From an uncultured Bacilli bacterium (lineage in GTDB: Bacteria > Bacillota_I > Bacilli_A > RF39 > UBA660), in the NCBI GenBank assembly GCA_934096815.1, contig CAKOMY010000009.1:1-49521 (forward strand): a stretch of DNA of 49,521 nt. Direction: 5' to 3'. The translations under genes were made by a program, and so were the position numbers. This document shows, in pieces, positions 31,617-39,362 of this stretch; position 1 is the stretch's first letter; every line of letters begins with the position of its first letter. Below the pieces are notes generated by a model. That model did not search any database, was not told where the DNA came from, and worked only from the letters and a program-made list of their open reading frames with translations.

Positions 31617-32284
31617 GAGTATGTGGAAAAAATGTTTTTAATGAATTAGAACCTTCTAAAATAAGAAAAGTTCTATTATCAACAAATTTTAAAGATCAAG
31701 AAATAATTAAAAAAATAAAAGATAACAATATAAAATATGTATTAACAGATCCTAAATTAATGGATAAAATGTTAAAAAATAATCAAGGAATAATTTTTGA
31801 AATATTAGATTATGAATATGGAAATATAGATGATATTACTGATGATACCTTTGTTTTAATGTTAGACCATTTAGAAGATCCTCACAACTTTGGAGCTATA
31901 ATTAGAACATGTGAAGCAAGAGGAATTAAAAATATAATTATTCCTAAAGATCGTTCAGTATTAGTAACTGAAACAGTTATGAAAACAAGTACCGGAGCTT
32001 TAGAAAGAGTTAATATAATCATGGTTAATAACCTAGTAAACGCAATTAATAAATTAAAAGACAAAGGATTTTTTATCTATGCTGCTGAAGCCGATGGAAC
32101 TGATTATCGTAAAGTAAATTATGCCGATAAAGTTTGTTTAATAATTGGATCAGAAGGATTTGGTGTAAGTAAATTAGTAAGAAAAAATTGCGATGAAATA
32201 TTAAGTATCCCAATGAAAGGAAAAGTAAATTCCCTTAATGCATCAGTATCAGCAGGAATTCTACTGTTTGGAATAGAAAATTAA
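31613..32284 (+). CDS. rlmB: 23S rRNA 2'-O-methyltransferase, RlmB/TrmH family
   Basis: A 223-residue SPOUT enzyme. An N-terminal substrate-binding domain is followed by LEDPHNFGAIIRTCEARGI, TSTGALERVNI, IIGSEGFGVSK and IPMKGKVNSLNASVSAGILL, the three TrmH motifs that build the knot and bind S-adenosylmethionine. It should methylate a Gm in 23S rRNA. It overlaps mrnC upstream and the sigma-factor gene downstream, so the three are translationally coupled. Confidence 0.93.
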   Translation: MRVCGKNVFNELEPSKIRKVLLSTNFKDQEIIKKIKDNNIKYVLTDPKLMDKMLKNNQGIIFEILDYEYGNIDDITDDTFVLMLDHLEDPHNFGAIIRTCEARGIKNIIIPKDRSVLVTETVMKTSTGALERVNIIMVNNLVNAINKLKDKGFFIYAAEADGTDYRKVNYADKVCLIIGSEGFGVSKLVRKNCDEILSIPMKGKVNSLNASVSAGILLFGIEN

Positions 32285-32880
32285 TGGAGTTTTCAGAAAA
32301 AGAATTAACATCAATGATATGTGATAATAATGAAGATGTAAAAGATGCTATTTTTGATAAATATAGTTATTTAGTAGATGTACTTGTTTATAAATATGAA
32401 GGTACAATAAAAGCACTAAAACTTGATATGGAAGAAATAAAACAAGAAGCTTATTATGCTTTTAATGATGCCATAATTAATTATCGAGATGAACTTGCAG
32501 CATCATTTCCTACATTTATAAGTTTATGCATTCGAAGAAAATTATGTAATCGTTTTAGAATAGCAACGTCAAATAAAAATTTAACTTATCTAAGCAAAAC
32601 AAGCATAAATAATATATTTATTAAAAACTCAGATTTAGAAAAACTATGTGATATGAAGTATAATCCTGAGAGAATAGTTACAATAAATGATAATTATGAA
32701 AACTTAGTAAGCAAAATAATAATTTCACTATCACCTAAAGAAAAAGATATATTTAAATTATGCATTAATGGCTTTTCACTAAAAGATATTTCTAAAATAT
32801 TAAAAATAAATATAAAGACAGTATATAATGCAATAGGACGAATAAGAGAAAAAGCAAGCTCTATAATTGAAAATTATTAA
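32284..32880 (+). CDS. Sigma-70 family factor, SigH-like by position
   Basis: The 198-residue protein has a region 2 (NEDVKDAIFDKYSYLVDVLV, then MEEIKQEAYYAFNDAI and FPTFISLCIRRKLCNRFR) and a region 4 helix-turn-helix (LSPKEKDIFKLCINGFSLKD followed by IKTVYNAIGRIREKA). It lacks regions 1 and 3. It occupies the sigH slot of the mrnC-rlmB-yacP-sigH-rpmG-secE order, so it may be the early sporulation factor sigma-H, but divergence is large. It starts one base inside the rlmB stop. The yacP gene that usually precedes it is absent. Confidence 0.8.
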   Translation: MEFSEKELTSMICDNNEDVKDAIFDKYSYLVDVLVYKYEGTIKALKLDMEEIKQEAYYAFNDAIINYRDELAASFPTFISLCIRRKLCNRFRIATSNKNLTYLSKTSINNIFIKNSDLEKLCDMKYNPERIVTINDNYENLVSKIIISLSPKEKDIFKLCINGFSLKDISKILKINIKTVYNAIGRIREKASSIIENY

Positions 32881-32886
32881 AAAATA

Positions 32887-32895
32887 TGCTATAAT
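32887..32895 (+). promoter_or_regulatory. Extended -10 promoter of the HipA-like gene
   Basis: TGCTATAAT. CCCC (32898-32901) and GGGG (32909-32912) just downstream can pair; the GGGG lies at the ribosome binding position, so translation may be masked. Confidence 0.6.
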
Positions 32896-32917
32896 ATCCC
32901 CATAAAAAGGGGAATTT

Positions 32918-33805
32918 ATGAGAAGTTTTAAAATTGATGATATTTATATTGATGACCTAGTTAATACTAGAAAACTTCCAGATATTTTTAATTACAGATG
33001 TATAACAAAAGATAGGGACATTTTAAATAAAAACTTTATTAATGAATTAGCAAAGCAAATAAATATTAATCCATTAGATTTGGAAATTTATCACACTTGG
33101 TTTAAAATCCAAGATAAATATTATTACTTTAAATATTACTACATATTTGAAGAAATATTTATGGAAAAAGTATTTGAATATTTTAAGGTTCCGTGCATTA
33201 AACACAAACTTGTTAATTGTAATGGAAAAGTAGGAATTATTAGTGAAAATTTCAGAAAAAAAGATTGTGAATATATAAATTATGCTGATATAATTCCTAA
33301 AGATACTGATGTACCTTTAAGCATTATAAAATACAATGAGTTAATTGAAACTAAAATGAAAAAAATTGACTTTAATATATATTTAGAAATAGTCTCTAAG
33401 ATTATAGCAATAGATATAATGTTTGGACAGTTTGACCACCGTTATTACAACATAATGTTTGAAAAATCTAATGATCATTTAAAACTTGCACCAATGTTTG
33501 ATAATGGCAATATCTTCATGGAAAATAATCGCCCTGATACTTATATTTTTGAATCTTGCTTTGATACCCTTATATTTAGCACAAATGAAAATCAGATAGA
33601 TGAACATACTATTGAAACAATTACAAATTATCCTGAACTATATAAAAGTTTAGAAAAAGCTTTAGATATAAATTTATCAAAAATATTTAATAAATTGAAA
33701 CATGACTTTCAAATGGATATATACGTAGAATTAAAAGAGCAAATTCAAAAATACTATGATTTACATTGTAAAATGGTTGAAAAAACACTTAAATTTGGTA
33801 GATAA
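32918..33805 (+). CDS. Solo HipA-like protein kinase
   Basis: The 295-residue protein carries the HipA-type catalytic core in its middle. IDIMFGQFDHRYYNIMFE has the catalytic Asp173 and metal Asn178, and LAPMFDNGNIF has the DNG (Asp195) that replaces DFG. The N-terminal half is short and no HipB-type repressor or HipS gene is adjacent. It has its own promoter and terminator inside the sigma-secE interval. The family call rests on these two motifs. It could be a kinase with a regulatory role or a stand-alone remnant of a toxin-antitoxin pair. Confidence 0.7.
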   Translation: MRSFKIDDIYIDDLVNTRKLPDIFNYRCITKDRDILNKNFINELAKQININPLDLEIYHTWFKIQDKYYYFKYYYIFEEIFMEKVFEYFKVPCIKHKLVNCNGKVGIISENFRKKDCEYINYADIIPKDTDVPLSIIKYNELIETKMKKIDFNIYLEIVSKIIAIDIMFGQFDHRYYNIMFEKSNDHLKLAPMFDNGNIFMENNRPDTYIFESCFDTLIFSTNENQIDEHTIETITNYPELYKSLEKALDINLSKIFNKLKHDFQMDIYVELKEQIQKYYDLHCKMVEKTLKFGR

Positions 33806-33840
33806 ATACGGTATATAAGAGAAAATAATTTTTATTGTTC

Positions 33841-33883
33841 AAAATTAGATAAAATAAATAAAAAAATTTTATCTAATTTTTTT
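33841..33883 (+). terminator. Terminator of the HipA-like gene
   Basis: Perfect 15-base-pair stem AAAATTAGATAAAAT (33841-33855) with ATTTTATCTAATTTT (33866-33880), then further Ts. Confidence 0.9.
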
Positions 33884-33974
33884 CTTCTCAAAATAGCAAC
33901 TTTTTTATAACGCCAAAAATAATCAGTAAAGTTTAGAAAAGATTTAAAAAAAATCACAGAATAAATATAAACAC

Positions 33975-34003
33975 TTGCAATTATCTTAAGATTTTGATAT
34001 ATT
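33975..34003 (+). promoter_or_regulatory. Sigma-A promoter of secE-nusG
   Basis: TTGCAA at 33975-33980 and TATATT at 33998-34003, spacer 17. Confidence 0.75.
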
Positions 34004-34010
34004 CTTATTG

Positions 34011-34028
34011 ACGCAAAAAGCGTTTTTT
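34011..34028 (+). promoter_or_regulatory. Hairpin at the predicted 5' end of the secE mRNA
   Basis: ACGC-AAAAA-GCGT followed by a T run, starting at about +1 of the predicted transcript. It has the shape of a tiny terminator; it may instead protect the 5' end. Confidence 0.45.
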
Positions 34029-34053
34029 ATTTGAAATAAAAAAGGAGATAATT

Positions 34054-34395
34054 ATGGCAAAAGATGTAAAAAAGAAAAATGCAAGTAAAAAAACAGCTGA
34101 AATTCAAAAAGAAGAAACAAAAGTAACTGTTGAAAAAGCAGAAGTTACTAACAAAAAATTAAAGAAAGAAAATAAACCAGTGAAAAAAGAAACTAAAAAA
34201 GTAAAGAAACAAACACCAAAAAAATCATATAGTTCTGAAGTAAAAGCTGAACTAAAAAAAGTTAATTGGCCTTCTAAAAAAGATTTAACTAAATATGGCG
34301 TAGCAACTATTATATTTATCATAATATTTGGTTTATATTTTTATGGTTTAGATGCATTATTTGCATGGATTAGTTCACTAGTAAAGGGGTTATAA
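34054..34395 (+). CDS. secE: Preprotein translocase subunit SecE
   Basis: The 113-residue protein has a Lys/Glu/Thr-rich N-terminal extension (about residues 1-58), then the SecE core: SSEVKAELKKVNWPSKKDLTKYG and one membrane helix (VATIIFIIIFGLYFYGLDALF). Minimal single-helix SecE proteins of Firmicutes are about 60 residues, so the extension nearly doubles the length. It clamps SecY in the channel. AAAGGAG precedes the ATG. nusG follows three bases later. Confidence 0.95.
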   Translation: MAKDVKKKNASKKTAEIQKEETKVTVEKAEVTNKKLKKENKPVKKETKKVKKQTPKKSYSSEVKAELKKVNWPSKKDLTKYGVATIIFIIIFGLYFYGLDALFAWISSLVKGL

Positions 34396-34398
34396 TTT

Positions 34399-34938
34399 AT
34401 GGAAAAAGAATGGTATGTAGTTAACACTTATTCAGGACATGAATCAAAAGTTAAAGAAAAACTTGAAATGCGTGCTGAATCTATGGGATTCAAAGATAAT
34501 ATTTTTAGAATTATTGTTCCTGAAGAAACAGTTAAAGAAACAATGAAAGATGGAAGCGTTAAAGAAAAAAAGAAAAAAATGTTTCCCGGTTATATTTTAG
34601 TTGAAATGATTATGACTGATGAAGCATGGTATATTGTAAGAAATACTCCAGGTGTTACTGGATTTATTGGCTCAAGCGGAAAAGGAGCAAAACCAACTCC
34701 ATTAAAGCCGCAAGAAATAGATAAAATTCTAGCTAACATGGGTATGACAAGAATGGATGTAGATAAAGAACTTACTGTTGGAACTAAGGTTACAATTGTA
34801 GATGGACCATTTAAAGGTATGGATGGAACAATTAGTACATTAGATATCGAAAATAGTAGATTAACTGTTCTTGTTGACTTATTTGGTCAAGAAACACCAG
34901 TAGAAGTAGAATTATTTCAAGTATCAACAATTAAATAA
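34399..34938 (+). CDS. nusG: Transcription termination/antitermination factor NusG
   Basis: The 179-residue protein has an NGN domain (KEWYVVNTYSGHESKVKEKL, MFPGYILVEM, WYIVRNTPGVTGFIG) and a C-terminal KOW domain (TIVDGPFKGMDGTISTLD). It binds RNA polymerase and couples it to the ribosome. The length is normal. The secE-nusG pair is followed by a terminator; rplK has a separate promoter. Confidence 0.97.
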   Translation: MEKEWYVVNTYSGHESKVKEKLEMRAESMGFKDNIFRIIVPEETVKETMKDGSVKEKKKKMFPGYILVEMIMTDEAWYIVRNTPGVTGFIGSSGKGAKPTPLKPQEIDKILANMGMTRMDVDKELTVGTKVTIVDGPFKGMDGTISTLDIENSRLTVLVDLFGQETPVEVELFQVSTIK

Positions 34939-34944
34939 CGAGAA

Positions 34945-34969
34945 AGCTCTATTAATTTAGAGTTTTTTT
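34945..34969 (+). terminator. Terminator of secE-nusG
   Basis: Stem built on CTCTA (34947-34951) with TAGAG (34958-34962), extended by G-U and A-U pairs, then seven Ts. Confidence 0.75.
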
Positions 34970-35000
34970 CATATTTTTAAATAAACAAGCAAAATTTGTA

Positions 35001-35029
35001 TTGTAAAAAGATAGAAATTGTGGTATATT
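35001..35029 (+). promoter_or_regulatory. Sigma-A promoter of rplK-rplA
   Basis: TTGTAA at 35001-35006 and TATATT at 35024-35029, spacer 17; transcript start near 35036. Confidence 0.75.
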
Positions 35030-35035
35030 CCAAAT

Positions 35036-35117
35036 TGCAATTAGTTTTAATTGTAAGTGGAGGGGAATGCGGATTTGCCCATACCACTAAGCGAAAATAT
35101 GAAAGGATGTGTATTTC
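35036..35117 (+). promoter_or_regulatory. Structured rplK leader, candidate L1-binding site
   Basis: A hairpin of TTGCAATT and AATTGTAA is followed by a second one with AGTGG (35056-35060) pairing CCACT (35084-35088) and an inner GGG/CCC helix. L1 represses rplKA through a leader in several bacteria. I see the structure but cannot confirm the L1 motif. Confidence 0.4.
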
Positions 35118-35702
35118 GTGGCAAAAGAAGTCGTAAAGAAAATTAAATTACAAATTCCTGCTGGAAAAGCTACGCCTGCTCCTCCTGTTGGAACAGTTTT
35201 AGGACCTGCCGGAATTAATTTAGGAGAATTTTGTACTAAATTTAATGATGCATCTAAAGATAAAATGGGAGATATTTTACCTGTTGAAATTTCAATTTAT
35301 GATGATAGATCATTTAGTTTTGTATTAAAGACTCCACCAGCTGCTTTCTTACTTAAAAAGGCTGCAAAAATTAACAAAGCATCTAAAAAGGGTGCTAATG
35401 AAGTTGTTGCAACTATCTCTAAAGAAGAATTAAGAAAAATAGCTGAAACTAAAATGCCAGATTTAAATGCTTATACTATTGAAGCAGCAATGAAAATTAT
35501 TGAAGGAACTGCTCGTAATATGGGTATTGCCGTTGAAGGAATTAATGATGAAGAACTAAAAGAACAAGCTCTTGAAGCAAAAGAAGCTGAAATAGCTGAA
35601 GCTAAACGTGAAGCAGCATTAGAAAAGATGGAAGAATCTGTAAACAACAATAACGCTGAAGTAGAAGTTATTGGCGAAAACAAAGAAACTGAAGAAAATT
35701 AA
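35118..35702 (+). CDS. rplK: 50S ribosomal protein uL11 with acidic C-terminal extension
   Basis: The first 141 residues are a standard uL11 (IKLQIPAGKATPAPPVGTVL, NLGEFCTKFNDASKDK, then the RNA-binding domain ending EGTARNMGIAVEG). About 53 further residues follow, a charged helix rich in Glu, Ala and Lys ending EVIGENKETEEN. The usual length is about 141. uL11 forms the base of the L7/L12 stalk where translation factors bind. GTG 35118 gives MAKEV, with AAGGATG nine bases upstream; GTG 35109 is less likely. Confidence 0.95.
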   Translation: MAKEVVKKIKLQIPAGKATPAPPVGTVLGPAGINLGEFCTKFNDASKDKMGDILPVEISIYDDRSFSFVLKTPPAAFLLKKAAKINKASKKGANEVVATISKEELRKIAETKMPDLNAYTIEAAMKIIEGTARNMGIAVEGINDEELKEQALEAKEAEIAEAKREAALEKMEESVNNNNAEVEVIGENKETEEN

Positions 35703-35738
35703 TAATCCGCAAAATCTACCACGATTGGAGGGAATAAA

Positions 35739-36437
35739 ATGAGAAAATTAGGAAAAAAGTACGTGGAAGCTTCTAAAAAAATCGAAAAAACAAAATTATA
35801 CGATGTTAAAGAAGCAATTAGCTTAGTTAAAGAAACAAGTACTACTAAATTTGATAGTTCTGTTGAAGTAGCTATGCATTTAAATATTGATACTAAGAAA
35901 TCAGATCAACAATTAAGAGGATCAATCGTACTACCAAATGGTACTGGAAAATCTAAAAAAATCTTAGTTTTAGCTAAAGGAGCTGCTGCTGAAGCTGCTA
36001 AACAAGCTGGAGCTGATTTTGTAGGAGAACAAGATCTAATTGATAAAATTTCAAATGAAAATTGGTTTGATTACGATGTAATCGTTGCAACACCAGAAAT
36101 GATGCCTGCATTAGGTAGAATTGGTAAAGTTTTAGGACCTAAAGGTTTAATGCCAAACCCTAAGACTGGAACAGTTACTACTACACCAGAAAAGGCTGTT
36201 GAAGATATCAAAAAAGGTATGATCGAATACCGTGCTGATTCTTTAGGAAATGTTCATAGTATTATTGGAAAAGTATCTTTTGATGAAAAATCATTAGAAG
36301 AAAACTTAACATATTTTGTTAATACAATAATTAAAAACAAACCTAAAACAGTTAAAGGAACATTCGTTAAGAGTGTATCAATTTGTACTACTATGGGTCC
36401 TGGAATTAAATTAAATACAAATTCTTTTGACAAATAG
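35739..36437 (+). CDS. rplA: 50S ribosomal protein uL1
   Basis: The 232-residue protein contains KFDSSVEVAMHLNIDTKKSD, IVLPNGTGKSKKILVLAKG and GKVLGPKGLMPNPKTGTVT, all typical of uL1. It binds helices 76-78 at the L1 stalk and often represses its own operon. GGAGGGAAT precedes the ATG. A TTGACA near its 3' end is the -35 of the rplJL promoter. Confidence 0.97.
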   Translation: MRKLGKKYVEASKKIEKTKLYDVKEAISLVKETSTTKFDSSVEVAMHLNIDTKKSDQQLRGSIVLPNGTGKSKKILVLAKGAAAEAAKQAGADFVGEQDLIDKISNENWFDYDVIVATPEMMPALGRIGKVLGPKGLMPNPKTGTVTTTPEKAVEDIKKGMIEYRADSLGNVHSIIGKVSFDEKSLEENLTYFVNTIIKNKPKTVKGTFVKSVSICTTMGPGIKLNTNSFDK

Positions 36438-36455
36438 TTACAAATGTTGTATATT
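36427..36455 (+). promoter_or_regulatory. Sigma-A promoter of rplJ-rplL
   Basis: Perfect TTGACA (36427-36432), lying in the last codons of rplA, a 17-base spacer and TATATT (36450-36455). Confidence 0.85.
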
Positions 36456-36469
36456 AAAAATTGTTAAAA

Positions 36470-36557
36470 AAACTTTTTATCCGTAGACAGCTGGGGCTTT
36501 AAGCTTAATAATCCAGCCGAGGGAAGAACTTGTGCTTTCCTCATGGAAAGTTTTTTT
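36470..36557 (+). promoter_or_regulatory. L10 (rplJ) leader with terminator-like hairpin
   Basis: ATCCGTAGACAGCTGG and CCAGCCGAGG are the conserved pieces of the L10 leader that binds the L10-(L12)4 complex. A hairpin CTTTCC (36535-36540) with GGAAAG (36545-36550) and seven Ts follows, so control may be by premature termination as well as by translation. Confidence 0.85.
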
Positions 36558-36576
36558 ATAAAAAAAGGAGGAAAAT

Positions 36577-37071
36577 ATGGCAAGTACAAAAATTCTTAAT
36601 GCAAAAAAAGAAGTAGTAAACGAAATTGCTGACAAAATTAAGAATTCTGAATCTGTAGTATTATTTTCTTATCAAGGATTAACTGTTGCTGATATGGCTG
36701 AATTAAGAAACAAAGTTAAAGAAGCTAATGGTGAAGTTAAGATTTATAAGAATACCCTTGTTAAAAGAGCAACAGACGAATTAAACATTGATTTATTTGA
36801 TACTCTTGAAGGACCTAACGCTATTGTATTTGGTAAAGAATTATTAGCGCCTATTAAAGCTATTAGTGCTTTTACTAAAGATCACAAATGTGCTGAAATC
36901 AGAAGTGGAATTATTAATGGCGAAGTAGCTACATTAGATGAAATTAATGAATATGCAACTATTCCATCTATGGAAGGATTACTTACTATGCTTGCAGGTG
37001 GTATGATAGAACACGTTAAAAATCTATCTATAGCATTAAACTTATATGCTGAAGGATTAGAAGAAAAGTAA
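36577..37071 (+). CDS. rplJ: 50S ribosomal protein uL10
   Basis: The 164-residue protein reads SESVVLFSYQGLTVADMAELR, EVKIYKNTLVKRA and IPSMEGLLTMLAGGM, as in uL10. The C-terminal helix that holds L7/L12 dimers is present. AAAAGGAGG precedes the ATG. It is preceded by the L10 leader and followed 23 bases later by rplL. Confidence 0.97.
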   Translation: MASTKILNAKKEVVNEIADKIKNSESVVLFSYQGLTVADMAELRNKVKEANGEVKIYKNTLVKRATDELNIDLFDTLEGPNAIVFGKELLAPIKAISAFTKDHKCAEIRSGIINGEVATLDEINEYATIPSMEGLLTMLAGGMIEHVKNLSIALNLYAEGLEEK

Positions 37072-37094
37072 TATTAGGAAAGGAGAAATAAAAA

Positions 37095-37460
37095 ATGGCT
37101 AAAATTACTAAAGAAGATTTTATTAATTCATTAAAAGAAATGACTATTCTTGAAGTAAAAGAATTAGTTGACGCAATGAAGGAGGAATTCGGAGTAGACC
37201 CATCTGCTGTTGCTGTTGCTGCTGCACCTGCTGCTGCTGTTGAAGAAGGACCTTCTACTAAAACTGTAGTTTTAAAAGACGCTGGAGCTGCTAAAATTGG
37301 TGTTATCAAAGTTATAAGAGAAATCACTGGTTTAGGATTAGTTGAAGCTAAAGGAGTAGCTGACAAAGGTGGAAACATTAAAGAAAATGTTTCAGCTGAC
37401 GAAGCTAACGAAATTAAAGCTAAATTAGAAGAAGCTGGAGCTACTGTTGAATTAGTTTAA
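37095..37460 (+). CDS. rplL: 50S ribosomal protein bL12
   Basis: The 121-residue protein has an N-terminal dimerisation helix pair (MTILEVKELVDAMKEEFGV), an Ala-rich hinge (AVAVAAAPAAA) and the C-terminal factor-binding domain (KIGVIKVIREITGLGLVEAK). In most Firmicutes rpoB follows; here a strong terminator and rlmN follow instead. Confidence 0.98.
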   Translation: MAKITKEDFINSLKEMTILEVKELVDAMKEEFGVDPSAVAVAAAPAAAVEEGPSTKTVVLKDAGAAKIGVIKVIREITGLGLVEAKGVADKGGNIKENVSADEANEIKAKLEEAGATVELV

Positions 37461-37472
37461 TTACTAAACTTA

Positions 37473-37499
37473 AACTTCCCACAATTGGGAAGTTTTTTT
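37473..37499 (+). terminator. Terminator of rplJ-rplL
   Basis: Perfect eight-base-pair stem AACTTCCC (37473-37480) with GGGAAGTT (37487-37494), then further Ts. Confidence 0.92.
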
Positions 37500-37566
37500 A
37501 GTTCCAAAATTATACATTTAGTTTACTGATAAATTAATGTAAAATAATGACAAAAAATGAGACCTT

Positions 37567-37575
37567 TGCTATAAT
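37567..37575 (+). promoter_or_regulatory. Extended -10 promoter of rlmN
   Basis: TGCTATAAT in a perfect extended -10. Predicted start near 37582, directly at the GTGAT that precedes the ATG. Confidence 0.65.
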
Positions 37576-37590
37576 TAATTTGTGATTATT

Positions 37591-38616
37591 ATGGTAAATA
37601 TTTATGATTTAAGTTATGAAAAATTAGAAGAAAAATTATTAAGTCTAGGTGAGAAAAAATTTAGATGTAGTCAAATATGGGATTGGTTATATGTTAAAAG
37701 GGTAACTAATTTTAATGATATGTCTAATTTGAGTAAAGATACAATAAATAAACTTAATAATAATTTTTCATTTGATTATATAGATATTTTAAGAAAACAA
37801 GAAAGTGATTTAACTAATAAATATTTATTTCGTTTAATAGATGGTAATTTTATAGAAGCAGTTCTTATGAAACATGATTATGGTTATTCTATTTGTGTGT
37901 CTAGTCAAGTTGGATGTAATATGGGATGTACATTTTGTGAAAGTGGAAGACTTAAAAAAGTAAGAAATTTAAGTACTTATGAAATAGTTGAACAAATTTT
38001 ACTTATAGAAAAAGATATTAATCGTAAAATTGATAGTGTTGTTATAATGGGAATTGGAGAGCCATTTGATAATTATGATAACATTATTGAGTTTATTAAA
38101 ATTATTAATCATGCAAAGGGATTACAAATAGGAGCTAGACATATAACTGTTTCTACTTGTGGATTAATTCCTAAGATTAAGGAGTTTAGTAATTTAAATT
38201 TACAAGTTAATTTGGCAATTAGTTTACATGCTAGTAATGATGAGTTAAGAAGTAAGATTATGCCTATAAATAAAGCTTATCCTTTAAAAGATTTAATAAG
38301 TACTTTAAAAGAATATATTGCTAAAACTAATAGACGAGTTACTATTGAATATGTTATGCTTAAAGAGGTAAATGATAGAGAAGAGAATGCAAGAGAACTT
38401 GCTAATTTACTTAAGAATATGAATGTTTATGTTAATTTAATTCCTTATAATGAGACTAGTCACATAGAATATAAAAGAACTAATAAAGAAGATATAATGA
38501 AATTTTATGATGTATTAAAGAAAAATAATATAAATGTTACAATAAGAAAAGAATTTGGTAAGGGTATTGATGCAGCATGTGGACAGCTTAGAGCAAAAGA
38601 GGTGAATAAGGAGTGA
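37591..38616 (+). CDS. rlmN: Radical SAM 23S rRNA/tRNA adenine-C2 methyltransferase RlmN
   Basis: The 341-residue enzyme has SQVGCNMGCTFCESG (the CxxxCxxC cluster is GCNMGCTFC), VVIMGIGEPFDN, HITVSTCGLIP, LAISLHASND and the late DAACGQL with the resolving Cys. It makes m2A2503 in 23S rRNA and m2A37 in tRNA. ATG 37591 follows GTGAT by four bases; GTG 37582 is possible. It ends in TGA, which overlaps the stp start. It heads the rlmN-stp-prkC-rsgA-rpe run. Confidence 0.96.
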   Translation: MVNIYDLSYEKLEEKLLSLGEKKFRCSQIWDWLYVKRVTNFNDMSNLSKDTINKLNNNFSFDYIDILRKQESDLTNKYLFRLIDGNFIEAVLMKHDYGYSICVSSQVGCNMGCTFCESGRLKKVRNLSTYEIVEQILLIEKDINRKIDSVVIMGIGEPFDNYDNIIEFIKIINHAKGLQIGARHITVSTCGLIPKIKEFSNLNLQVNLAISLHASNDELRSKIMPINKAYPLKDLISTLKEYIAKTNRRVTIEYVMLKEVNDREENARELANLLKNMNVYVNLIPYNETSHIEYKRTNKEDIMKFYDVLKKNNINVTIRKEFGKGIDAACGQLRAKEVNKE

Positions 38617-39362
38617 AATCATTTTATTTAACAGATACAGGTAGAGTTAGAAGTCATAATGAAGATTCAGTTACAATTGTTAAAAACGCAAGTGGGGAAC
38701 ATTTAATGATAGTTGCTGATGGAATGGGTGGACACCGAGCAGGCGAGATTGCATCAAGCATGGTTGTTACTCAAATAGGTAAAAGATTTAGTAATTTATC
38801 AACAATAGGTTCTAAAATGGATGCTGTTAAATGGCTTAAAGAAAATGTTGATGAGGTTAATGATAGTATTTTAAAATATGGTGAGGAACACACAGAATCA
38901 ATGGGACTTGGTACAACAGTTGTTATGGCTTTACTTACAAAAGATTTCCTTATATTCGTAAATATAGGGGATTCAAGTGGATATGTTTTAAAAAATAAAG
39001 TCCTTCACAAAATAACTAAGGAACATACATTAGTAAATTTCTTAGTTGAGACAGGAGAGTTAACTCCAGAAGAAGCAATAAATCATCCTAAGAAAAATGT
39101 GTTGATGAAAGCACTTGGGGCTAGTGAAAAACAAGAATTAGATATATTTGATGTAGATCCTAATGTGGATGCTATACTATTAGTTAGTGATGGTTTAACA
39201 AATATGCTTACGATGGATCAAGTTGAAAAAGTATTAAATGATGCTGAATTAAAATATGAAGATAAATTAATTAAGTTAATTAAGAAGTGTAATGCAAGAG
39301 GGGGAACAGATAACATTTCAATTGCTTATCTAGTAAAGGATAGTGATATTAGTGATAACTAA
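38613..39362 (+). CDS. stp: PP2C-family Ser/Thr phosphatase
   Basis: The 249-residue protein (PrpC/Stp) contains DTGRVRSHNEDS, MIVADGMGGHRAGEIAS, FVNIGDSSGYVL, KEHTLVNFLVETGELT and CNARGGTDNISI, giving the metal-binding aspartates. It reverses phosphorylation by the kinase encoded next. GTG 38613 overlaps the rlmN stop, with AGAGGTG upstream. This order is conserved in Firmicutes. Confidence 0.95.
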   Translation: MKSFYLTDTGRVRSHNEDSVTIVKNASGEHLMIVADGMGGHRAGEIASSMVVTQIGKRFSNLSTIGSKMDAVKWLKENVDEVNDSILKYGEEHTESMGLGTTVVMALLTKDFLIFVNIGDSSGYVLKNKVLHKITKEHTLVNFLVETGELTPEEAINHPKKNVLMKALGASEKQELDIFDVDPNVDAILLVSDGLTNMLTMDQVEKVLNDAELKYEDKLIKLIKKCNARGGTDNISIAYLVKDSDISDN

